Part shown: in pieces, positions 1-10,900 of the stretch | Layout of the letters: every line of letters starts with the position of its first letter | How positions within the stretch are numbered: the first letter of the stretch is position 1 | Source: Nilaparvata lugens | Lineage: Eukaryota > Arthropoda > Insecta > Hemiptera > Delphacidae | Direction: 5' to 3' | Assembly (NCBI RefSeq): GCF_014356525.2 | Contig: NC_052508.1 | Coordinates: 40,151,113-40,215,112 of the forward strand | Length of the DNA stretch: 64,000 nucleotides | The notes under the pieces: model-generated | What the model saw: the letters and a program-made list of their open reading frames with translations, nothing else | Database searches by the model: none | What the model was told of the DNA's origin: nothing | Program-made: the position numbers and the translations under genes

Positions 1-721
1 ACAACCGGTTTCATAACTGTGACTGAATTCAAAACAAAACGAAAAAAGATTCTCTTCATGTCCTCAATGAACTCTCCATCTCCAATACTCCTTATGATAT
101 TCATTTTTCATTGCGAGTTCAATATTCCATATGAGTGTCACGTTACTTCCATCAAACATGAAGACACATGAAATAAAATTTATCTTGTTACTTGTAATTG
201 CATTATTATCTTGTAGTTATTTGTATCAATTGATGTAATCAGGTGAATAATTAATTGCATAATCATCTTGCTTTTGTTTGAAATTAAAATTAGGGCTAAA
301 TGTTAATACTGTATGTATGGAAGCTTCGAATTTTCACGGCTCTCCTAGGTAGAAAATGATTGTTTAGGAATAAAAATCTGATGTGGCGCACTCACACAAC
401 TTTCCTTGCCGTTATGAGAATTGATCACCTGACGCTAGTGTTCACGCGCATATCAAGTCTACTTATAAACAAAGCCTCTGAGCCAGCTGGTGACAGGACA
501 ATAAAGCTGGAGACATACGAGGTCTTCTATCTCTTCATAGTGAATCATTTAATAGAATCAACAGTTGCCAACAATTTGCAATTGGATAATTACATTTTCT
601 CGAATTTCGAGCTTATTTTCAATTTTAGGTGAAAATGTTACTGAACATTAATTGTAGAGATTTTCATGCTCTATCTTTTCCACTTGAATTTTTTTGTTTA
701 AATTGTATCTGAAGCCTGATA
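1..721. other. Intergenic, repeat-like at 340-460
   Basis: I see no gene. The segment near 385-412 (cactcacacaactttccttgc) recurs at 23080 and, inverted, near 8200, so this is probably the edge of a dispersed repeat. An open frame at 360-632 has no recognisable protein features. Confidence 0.4.
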
Positions 722-1203
722 ATTGGGAATCTAAAATCAAACTTTGCATATATGGGGCGTAGCTCCTGTAATTTTTACTGATATGAGGCTTATGGCAGTT
801 GATAGAGCTTATCAATGACTATTTTAGGTATGAATTTAATCAAAATCGTTGGAACCGTTTTCGAGAAAATCGCGAAAAAACCTGTTTTTGACAACATTTT
901 TTCCATTTTAGCCGCCATCTTGAATTGCATTTGATCGAAATTGTTCGTGTCGGATCCTTATATTGTAAGGACCTTAAGTTCTAAATGTCAAGTCATTCCG
1001 TTAATTGGGAGATGAGATATCGTGTACACAGACGCACATACACACTCATACACACACACACAGACCAATACCCAAAAACCACATTTTTGGACTCAGACCA
1101 CCTTGAAACGTATAGAAATTTAGAAATTGGGGTACCTTAATTTTTTTCGGAAAGCAATAATACTTTCCTTACCTATGGTACCTAATAGGGCAAGGAAAGT
1201 AAA
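722..1203 (+). repeat. Dispersed repeat family R1, copy 1
   Basis: The order of blocks is: 'gagctcctg-aatttt', 'cagttgatagagctt', 'cgttttcgagaaaatcg', 'gccgccatcttgaattgc', 'gtcggatccttat...aaggaccttaagtt', a short CA tract, 'ggactcag...ccttgaaacgtatagaaa', and the terminal 'ggtaccttaattttttt-ggaaagcaat-actttccttacctatgg...gggcaaggaaagta'. The same order is seen at 7590-8057, 23320-24282 and, truncated, 61806-61884. The terminus can fold into a short hairpin (tactttcctt / aaggaaagta). No coding capacity is visible. Confidence 0.8.
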
Positions 1204-2378
1204 AAAACGATGTTGTAAACCAATATCAATTTAAACTTTAGATTAAATACAATTTTGAAGTGAAAATACTTAATATTCAGCAGTGACGACATTATCAACC
1301 TGTTGTAGGTCATCTTCAGACTACAAAATATTAGTGTTTTCAAAAGAGTTTTAAATATTCAAAGTTTGAACATTCGGAATTGAATGAATCTAAACTTTGT
1401 GTTCCTATTCCAACAAAATACAAATTAATCAAATTTGTTGGACCAGTAATTGTTGAAATAATGATATCTTACAATCTCTAGTTACTAATGCATTTCTAAG
1501 CTGAAATAATGGATATTCAGTTATATTTTAGGTATAAGATTGGATTTTCAGGAGTATGAATATACGGTACCTTAATCAAGAATGTGGAGATTTATTCGGG
1601 ATAGTCCTACATGTAAGAAAAATCAATAGTTTAAATTAACTAAGTTTAATCTATTTATTGATCAATTAAGTTTGTTATGAGAAATCGTTGACAATTAATT
1701 AATCACATGAGGAGGTACGTTTAAGTTGAAGTAGAATGAGAATTATGTTATAATTATATTAATTATGTTATATTTATATGATTTGTTATTGTATCCACGT
1801 ATAAATAAATAATAATTATTTAGAGGATAAATCCCACTTTCCGATAGTGAATCTACAAATAAAATGAATTTTGTATGAAATGGCTACGCTTCCACTCTTC
1901 ACTTGGTAATTTCAGTATTCGTCGCTTATGCTTTTCTAAATAGATGTAAGGTTTAACGCTGGGTCATCATAAGAATGAATAGCAATAAGAAAAGAGGAAT
2001 TGAGGGAAGCATTCGCCCAGGGTACAAATAAGGGTAACTAGTTCTATACTGATAACAATCAACATCATTTTTAAAAGTTTAGAATTGCACCAGTTGAAAA
2101 AGCAAAACACTATTTCAATCAGTAATTTTTAAATCAATTGAATGAAGCGAATAATATTGAGTTATAGGGTACAAGCAATGCAATAATGGGAAGTCATTTA
2201 ATCAACAATGGAAATCAATTCATTTAATAAAAGTACAGAATGCAATCAGTTTTTTACAAGCTTCAATAGTAAGTTTTACCGGTCTTGGAAGTGTTTCCTC
2301 TTTGTTAACAATAAAAAAAACTGATTTGATAAGAGTGTAGGATAGCACGAATTGAATGGTCAGAGAAACTGCAAATAC
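1204..2378. other. Non-coding stretch
   Basis: AT-rich sequence with no convincing gene or repeat structure on either strand. The block around 1280-1325 (cgacattatcaacctg...gtcatcttcagac) has the look of a dispersed-element end, but I see no second copy in the window. Confidence 0.4.
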
Positions 2379-2477
2379 CTTGCAAGGGGCCGACAGATTG
2401 TACTGCGGATAAGAAGCCAAGCAGCGATTCCCATCGGCGTAAGAGAAAAGAGGCGGACGTCTCAGCTTGGATGTCAT
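2379..2477 (-). CDS. Candidate first coding exon, unrecognised gene
   Basis: On the minus strand an ATG at 2477 opens MTSKLRRPPLFSYADG, NRCLASYPQYNLSAPCK, followed by a possible donor GTATTTG at 2378-2372. Composition here is more GC-rich than the flanks. Upstream on the minus strand lies a CAA-type repeat and a CT-rich tract, as in a 5' UTR and promoter. The frame is also open upstream to an ATG at 2546. I do not recognise the protein. Further exons would lie to the left of the window. It could equally be chance open frame. Confidence 0.3.
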
Positions 2478-3400
2478 CTTCGATGTATAACGAAAAAAAT
2501 GTCGACCGGAAAACTGATACTGGTTATCTATCACGCTTTTAAGCACACTGACAGTTGTTGCAGCTTCGAACTACAACAGCAACAACAACACGGAGGCCAC
2601 AGAACAACGGTAACAGAGTACACCACTAGCTGAAGATGAGAAGTAGACTGAAGACTGCCGACTGGAGTCGACTTGACTATCCGCCCGTTTACAACGACGA
2701 TGGCTTGTCTCCCTCCCATTCTCTCTCTCTCTCAGGATATTGTCGCAACAGAGTCAGCTGACACAAAGTATCTCCAACCATCAAATAAACAACACAGTTC
2801 ACCTCTGAGATGTACTAGAGTCAGTGAACGATGAGTTTGCAATAATAGCTGTAGGTTGAAGAGCTCTGCAAAAGACTTAGTTCTAGCATCAAAAAAATAT
2901 TCCTACAAATTATGACGATATCTATAAGGAATCAGTAAAAATTGTTATTCATCGAAAAATATTAATTTAGAGTTGATTTTCAAGTCAGAGATAAGAGCAA
3001 AAAATTGCTACATGAGCATTGCTAATGACAAGCTAGCAACAGATTTTTAAGGCTTTGCAACAGGATGAAAAAACTTTTCACTTGTGAAATTTTTCAATGG
3101 TTATCGATTTTGATACTATCAAGTTATCAAGATATAAAAAGTTTCTAAGGATACTTTTTTCCTGATTTATTACGTTTTTTGGTAAGAGCGCCTGAAGCAT
3201 AACTTTTTTCAACAACACTTCATTTTAAATTCAGTGATAGATATAAATTCATGGAATTGTAAAGATACTTTCTTCACAGTATTGTGGGACTTTGAATACA
3301 TCCTAGAATCAAGGGAGTTGAATTTGCCCTCAATCCGGAAAAATTACAGCGTTGCCAAACTGTGTAAAATTGCAATCTCCTTCAAATTTCTAATTTAACC
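2478..3400. other. Non-coding stretch with CT microsatellite
   Basis: Contains CAACAACAA near 2577-2592 and a short CT repeat near 2725-2740. No gene is seen. Confidence 0.4.
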
Positions 3401-3419
3401 ACAGAATTGTTTATAAGAT

Positions 3420-3700
3420 ATTATGCCCGATATTCCAGGAGTTCTGAAACTGTTTCGTGGACATAATAGATTGCACAAAATATTCTCTGATGCAAAGCAC
3501 GGGTTATCAGCTAGTTCTGATACAAAATTCTTACTTATTACGACACCCCATAATTCTGAGAGAAGTGATATTCAAAAGAAAAACATATTTTCGCGACTTC
3601 CAATTTCATAAAAATTTCATTTGGAATCCCCCAACCCTGAAAAATTTTAGCACTACTGGAATATGTGGAATGATATTCTACAAATTTGGCAATTTTTGAC
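3420..3700. repeat. Dispersed repeat family R2, copy 1
   Basis: The block 'attacgacaccccataattctgagagaagtgatattcaaaag...' is repeated at 13050-13170 and 48800-48915 with matching order (ccccat-attct, gaagt-atatt, aaaacata, cgcgatg, ccctgaaa, tttagcactact). The small open frames here are shadows of this repeat. Confidence 0.65.
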
Positions 3701-5213
3701 AATTTGGCAAATGTGTAATTTCCTCGGATGGAGTCTCAACTTATTTTATACAGACTAAGTAATAAGGACAAATGCAACATGAAGAATGACACAGACAGTG
3801 TGTACTTACAAATTATTCATGCGCTGACAAATGATTTCGGCTGTCTTGAATTATGATAGTAAGTAGTCCGGTCGCTGTAAGGAGAGACACGGGGCTCAAG
3901 AGTTTGGCTTGTTTTTCTGCTTCCTTCTAAATTTCTGCCAATGAGCTGAAGACTAAAAACTCCAAAGTCCACCTGATTCCTCATTTATTTTCAACCCGTC
4001 ATTAAAAGAGATTAAACAGGCCTGTTTTTGTTCCATAATATAGATTCGATCAATATTCCCGGGTCGCTTCTTGGTAAGCTGTCAGACAATAACTTGCACG
4101 TATAGCCAGAGAATATAAAACAATCTTATAAGTTCAATATTAGTATTGATATAAGTATCAATCGTATACGTTTTCCCAGGTATAGCTTTCTCCTCTTCTA
4201 GTGGCCGGAGAATACCTTGGTACGTTATGGACGTGTCGCTGTGGGGATATCCTTTTAAGACAATATTCACCATCCTGCAAAAATCTATCAACTGAAGGAG
4301 AACATTGAAAACGAAATCACCGCATTTCCAAAGATTTGCTTTACTGTCATAACAGAGTTTTCAACAGGCTGTGAACGCCGAGGCCAGTACATTTCCCCCA
4401 TGTAACCAATCTTGAAAAGTAGGAGACACTTTCAGAAATTTTGATTGTGAAAACAGGAAAACAATAAATGGAAAGCAGGATACCTGTTCTTGTTATTTTT
4501 TGATATTTTACTAGTCCTGAGAAATTTATTCCTGGAACTGAGATAATTTCAAAATTTACCGTTTGTAAACTCTGTAACTTTTTAACTTATGTTTCACTTT
4601 TTAAATTATAATCTCTATAATTTATGACATTTTATAATATTTATATTATATAATTTATGATAACTACGATACGGTGCCAATTCATGTGCCCAATACTATA
4701 ATGCATAATGTCTTATCTATTGGGGACCAAGTATTTCAGTCCAAAAAACAGTCCAATTAAAATAAATATAGAAAAATACTTTAAAAGAGAAAAAGCTAGG
4801 TATTCTTATCTGTATTATAAATTAGAAGCATGAAAAATCTCACTTTAAGACGCATCACATATGAAGAAAATTTCCTTCTCTTAAACGAATAATGCGAGTG
4901 AAAAATGCAAGGTACGCAATATCTTTTAATAATAGCTATAAGAATAGTATAAAATATTAATTATTCTACATACAACTAATTTTTGAACTTATTGTTCATC
5001 TATTAGAACGAACTCGATTTTCTTATGTAGGTTCATGCATGCTGGCAATGACTAGAAAATAATAAAAATCTTACATTTGTGTCACGTGTCAAAAGGAATA
5101 TCAATAAATGAAGAAAGCTATAAGCTAACGATCTCCTCCATTATTATAAACAATAAAACATTTTCACAACTAAATAACAGCATTTTTCAATAGATTATTT
5201 CAATGGTCACTTT
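3701..5213. other. Region 3' of KIFBP
   Basis: Contains the presumed KIFBP 3' UTR and downstream sequence on the minus strand. I cannot pick a polyadenylation signal with confidence. No other gene is seen. Confidence 0.4.
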
Positions 5214-5345
5214 TTAACTGAAGCCCCTCCCAACGAGTTTATTTATAAGAGCCGGCAACAGTTCAACCATTTCTCTACAAGTGGCTAGTTCAATTTCAAC
5301 GCATTGTTTCGCCTCCTCATGAGCATCACAGTAGTCGACAACCAT
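5214..5345 (-). CDS. KIFBP: KIFBP terminal coding exon 7
   Basis: A gttttacag acceptor precedes 5345. The exon is phase 0 and reads MVVDYCDAHEEAKQ, CVEIELATCREMVELLP, ending GRGFS-stop (TAA at 5216-5214). It matches the conserved C-terminus of the family (VDYC...E-ELELSKEMV-LLP). It is separated from exon 6 by 19.6 kb of transposon-filled intron, so automatic gene callers may miss it. Confidence 0.88.
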   Translation of the reverse strand: MVVDYCDAHEEAKQCVEIELATCREMVELLPALINKLVGRGFS

Positions 5346-7274
5346 CTGTAAAACAATAAAACATTAATTTGTTTGATTCAAATTAAAAAAAAAAACAATG
5401 AAAAATCTATAGGAAAGTGCTATAAGATAATATTATTAAAAGCTACTTACACCTAAGCTTCAACATGATTTCCGTGAAATTTGAGGTATTTTTCATACCA
5501 GTAGCTCAGCCTACCAAAATTTCTTTTTAAAATGCTGCCGCCAAATAGGTTAAAGTGGGCTATGACGTTGTTTTAAAGCTCCTCGTTAGTTTGAGAGTCT
5601 TGAGTTTGGGGCAATAAAAGTTACTAGTGACCAAGTCAAGCTTGGTGTGTTTGGTAGGTGATCGAAATTATCCCATTTGATTTGCTGAAGAAAGCGTTTG
5701 GTTTCACCAGCACTATGAGACCAAGTTGTCATGGATGACGTCGATTCCAGAAGTAAAGTCAACTGACATCATTAACTTTTCAACACAATTCACGCACAAA
5801 ATCATCACTAATATGTTTCCTGCGAAAATTTGAATCATTCCTCGTTGAATTCATGCTGAACTATTGCCTTTAGCTTGCAAAAACAAATAATGCTACGGAA
5901 CTAGAATTTAGCGGTAGGCAAGTGAGGCAGCCATGTTTCTGGGTCTAGGCCCTATAACTCGACAAAAATAATCGACGAGGCGTTTAGTGGGGGATAATAA
6001 GCTGTTCAGCTCTGTGAGAATCGCCCCCTACTGCTTCTCTGTGTCTCAAGTTATGTGATCGGAGGTTGAAAAAATTATCCTCGTACATTACTGACATTAC
6101 TTTTGTTGAGAATTTTCAACTCCGATGAAGATTATCCAAGTAACTTTGATAAAACAATAAATAATAATTCTTTTTTTGTTTCCTAAACATAAGGATATTG
6201 CATTTTACAACACAAAATTTTCCCCAGTGTAAATAAATAGTAATAAAAGACCATAGTGAATATAGAAATAAAAAACAATGATATACTTCGTGATACTGCC
6301 GTTTCATTAATATTTTATTCCAAAAAAGTTTTTTATCTTGATCTTTATTATTTTCTGTATTCTTGATTATGTATTTCTAAGCTATTTTTTTATAAAATTA
6401 AAAACAATATCGGGGACCTAGCTTCGCTCAGGAGTACAAAAGCATAAAAAAATTATTACGAAAGAAATTATAGTAACATTCATACAGAAATGTTCTATCT
6501 AATCACAGTAAATTGAGATCAATTCCCAGAGGAATGCAAAATATTCCCTCACAAAGGCCCAGTTGCACAAAAACCGGTTAAACTTTAATCCTGATTAACT
6601 TCACGTGAACCTAATCAGAGAAGACCATTTCAAAAAGATGGATCTACTAGAATTAATCAGGATTGAAAAAACCCGGCTTTTGCAACCGGCATTAAGTACC
6701 TGATTGAATGATTACAAAAGTTCAACAGCTGAGTCACTAGTAGTTCTGTGAACAGTAAACCTCGCCCAGTTATAACGACGTCCCAAACCATAAGCACATC
6801 CACACTGATACACTAATTATCAATTTACACTATTTATTTGATCAGATCATGCTTACACAAGATTTAATTATCATAATAACGCTTTCCGGAATTTAGCGCG
6901 AAAAAACCAGAAGACATCTAGGCGCCCAGACGAGCTATTATAAGTTCTTTGCATCCTATTTAATAGTGCATAAAATTTGCATTCAATGAAGCATGCAATT
7001 TATAGTCTACACAGCTGCTAATTTTGTACCAAGTTACATTGAGATATTGAATTGCATGCGTCATGGCATGCAATTTATAGTCAACTCGACAGCTGATTTA
7101 TGATGAATAATAATTCTATAGTCTGATTTTCACTCTAATATTGACGTATGAAGGAGGCTCCTTTTTACTTTCCTTGCCCTATTACCATAGGTAAGGAAAG
7201 TATTGCTTTCCAAAAAAAATTAAGGTACCCCAAATACGTTTCAAGGTCCCCTGAGTCCAAAAACATGATTTTTG

Positions 7275-7348
<74 letters not shown>

Positions 7349-7856
7349 TGTGTGTGTGTTGTGTGTGTGTGTCTGTGAACACGATAACTCCATTCCTAAT
7401 TAATCGATTAATCGATTCAAGATGGCGGAAAAAATGGCGGATAATTACTAAAAAACCATGTTTTTCACGTTTTTCTCGAAATCGGCTCTAACGATTTTCT
7501 TCAAATATATACCATGGATAGCTATTTATAAGCCCTATTAACTGACATGAGTCTCATTTCTGGGAAAATTCCAGGAGCTCCGTAATATGAGCTCCTGGAA
7601 TTTTCCCAGAAATGAGACTCATGTCAGTTGATAGGGCTTATAAATAGCTATCCATGATATAAATTTGAAGAAAAACGTTAGAGCAGTTTTCGAGAAAAAC
7701 ATGGTTTTTTAGTAATTATCCGCCATTTTTTCCGCCATCTTGAATGGAATTCTATTAAATTTCTTATTGTCGGATCCTTATGGTATAAGGACCTTAAGTT
7801 TAAAATTTCAAGTCAATCGGTTAATTAGGAATGGAGTTATTGTGTTCACAGACATA

Positions 7857-7928
<72 letters not shown>

Positions 7929-10900
7929 CAACACCCAAAAATCATGTTTTTGGACTCAGGGGACCTTGAAATGTATAGAAAACTTGAAATTAGGGTACCT
8001 TAATTTTTTTGGAAAGCAATACTTTCCTTACCTATGGTAATAGGGCAAGGAAAGTAAAAAGTACTCTGAAAACAATTATTTATACACATAGAAAGTAGTC
8101 TGATCGTAGTTGCAAATATTTTGCCGCCAATCGTCATTATGTTATTCCCCTAAATTATTCTCGTCTAAGAATGAGGCTTACAGTTCAATGAGCAAGGAAA
8201 GTTGTGTGAGTGTACCACACCAGATTTTTCCTTTTATTATTATCCTTGAAATGCAAAATTTCCAAAAACCTTGTATAAACGTCGACGTGCAATTTAAAAA
8301 GGAACATACTTGTCAAATTTCATGAAAATCTATTACCGCCGTAAATGCGCAAAATATAAACATTAAAACATTTAAATATTCAAACATTTAAAAATTTAAA
8401 CATTTGAACATTAAGAGGAATGCCAAACCTCACTTCGCTCGGTCTAATTTTGACACAGTACCACACACATGAACTCGCTTACTTATTTCCATCACCAACA
8501 GACGATGAAATAATTATTATCAGCTGTTTTTCCAAGGATGAATAATAATTAATATCCTTTTAATGTCCTTCAGCGACTTTTCCCAAAGATGAGACCTAGT
8601 GCAATCGAATCATTATATTATAAACCTACTGTTCTGAATTTCGTGAGAATCGTTAGAGAAATCCGGTGAAATACAAATCTGGACTATTAATATAGACATA
8701 AAAAAGGGGGTGTGCTTGCAATTTATATTGTAGTTCTGATTTTTTAATATATTATTTGGGTACATAAGAGAAGTCCAGAACCAATTTCTTCATGCAAAAT
8801 TCCCTTGTGCTAGATACAGGGTGGCCCAAAAACCTCGTTTTTTCGGCTCATTTTCCAGTTTTCAGCTATTTCTGCCAAATCTTGTAATCTGACAGAAAAA
8901 TTTGCTCCCGCCTTTTTTCTAGATTATGAAATTCTGAATAAAATGAGATCATTCGGAACTCTCTATCTCCATTGATTACTGAGTTATGATTTCTCAAAAA
9001 TGAGTGAAATTTGAAGAAAAAATCAATTTTGATGAATTTTAGTTTTTGATCAACAGTATCCTTCGATTGTTACCATTTAGATGTAAAATTCAAAATCCCT
9101 CTGGGCGAATTTTTGTGCTCTACTATCTGAGATCAGGTAGAGCGCTCTATCTCATATAGATTTCCAGGTACACCTGACAACAATGCTCCTTGCATTGTGA
9201 AAAACACCTAATTTTCAGCTTCAACCATCATCACCAACTACATAAGTAGGGGTAAAGTGAGAGTTCTTTCTCAAAGCTGGCTCAAAGCTGCCCCAAAGCT
9301 GGCTCAAATCTGATTCTTGGTTCTAACCTTGCCCAACCCAATGTAATCTGATCTAACCTAACCTAGCCATACCCCTAATCTCACAATAAACCTCAAATGA
9401 AGATTTCCCACTTTTTTGAAAAAAAAACTAGATCCAGCTTTTTTTTATTTCTTGAATAACTAAGAAACCGTTAATTTTACAAAAAATTACAAGAATAACT
9501 TTTTCCAGTAAATCCAATAACGAATCCATTTGTCAAGATTGAACAGAAAATAAGGATCTCATGGGAAAACTAGATCCAGTTTTTTTTATTTCTTGAATAA
9601 CTAAGAAACCGTTAATTTTACAAAAAATTACAAGAATAACTTTTTCCAGTAAATCTAATAACGAATCCATTTGTCAAAATTGAACAAAAAATAAGGATCT
9701 CATGGGAAAACTAGATCCAATCTCTCTAATAACTAAGAAACCAAGAATAACTTTTTCCAGTGAATCCATTTGTCAAGATTGAACAGAAAATATGGAAAAA
9801 GTAGATCCAATTTCTTGAAACCAAGAATAATTTTTTTCAGTAAATCCATTATTTGTCAAGGGATCCTAACTCTGAAACTGAGCAACAAGCACACAATAAT
9901 ATTTTTATGTTGAGACCCTTTCTTAAACCTCAGCACTAAACCCCCCCCCCACGGGGGGGGGGGTGGCTGGGGGGCTTGACCCTCTGCCTTTAACCTGAAC
10001 TACTTGAAAACTCACCTCAGGTTGTATTGAGAAGAAAAAATATATAATAAAAATGTATAAGAAAGAAGTCAAGTCGGATATATTACTTGTTGATCAGAGT
10101 GTACATCTTGATGAGAGTATTACCAAATATGAGTATATCACTCACACACCATATATTCAACAGACATTCAATTACAATGATGAAATTCGAATTAGTTTAA
10201 AACAAGAAGATATTTATTCACTTCCAAGTAGAAGTTTTCTCATAATTGAAGGTAAAATCAAAGTGAAAGATAAGAATGATGTTGAAACCAAGGACTTTCA
10301 CTTATCAATAATGGAGTAGCATACCTATTTGATGAAATCAGATATGAATTGGGAGGGGTTGAAGTTGATCGCACACATAATGTAGGATTGACAACAACCA
10401 TGAAAAACTATCTACGTCAATCAAAACTCAATGAAAAAATTATGGAGAATGCAGGATGGAAGTTGACTGGATGGAAAAGTTTAGATAAATTCTGCTTTTG
10501 CATTCCTTTGGATATGTGGTTAGGTGTAATGGAAGACTATAGAAAAGTTCTATTAAATGTTCGTCAGGAAATTGTTCTATTAAGATCATCATCAGACTTA
10601 AATTGTATTGAATCAGAAACAGCAAAATCAGTGAAAATTGATATTACAAAACTACAATGGAAAGTACCCTACATACATGCTTCTGACACCATTCGTCTTG
10701 ATCTGCTGAGTTTAACACATAGTGATATACCAATTACCATTCCATTCAGGTCATGGGAATTGCATGAATTTCCACAATTACCTGAAACTACCAATCTTCA
10801 ATGGACAGTTAAGACAACTTCAAACATATTGAAACCTAGATTCATTATTCTTGGATTACAAAAGGATAGGAAAAATGTTATAACTGCTAACAGGTCACAT

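Larger units (their letters stand above)
7167..8057. mobile_element. ~890-bp foldback element of repeat family R1
   Basis: Two R1 copies lie head to head. The element starts tactttccttgccctattacc and ends ggtaatagggcaaggaaagta. The arms meet at a palindromic centre near 7585 (gagctc...gagctc). The left arm has lost about 75 bp that the right arm keeps (the 'gtcggatcctt...aaggaccttaag' block). Each arm contains its own dinucleotide tract, GT on the left and CA on the right. The open frames over the tracts are not genes. Confidence 0.85.

Noticed and set aside
7148..7491. Cys/Val-rich open reading frames over the GT tract (also 18154-18401 and the Thr/His-rich ones at 7740-8040)
   Set aside because: They are translations of dinucleotide repeats with no start context or conservation.
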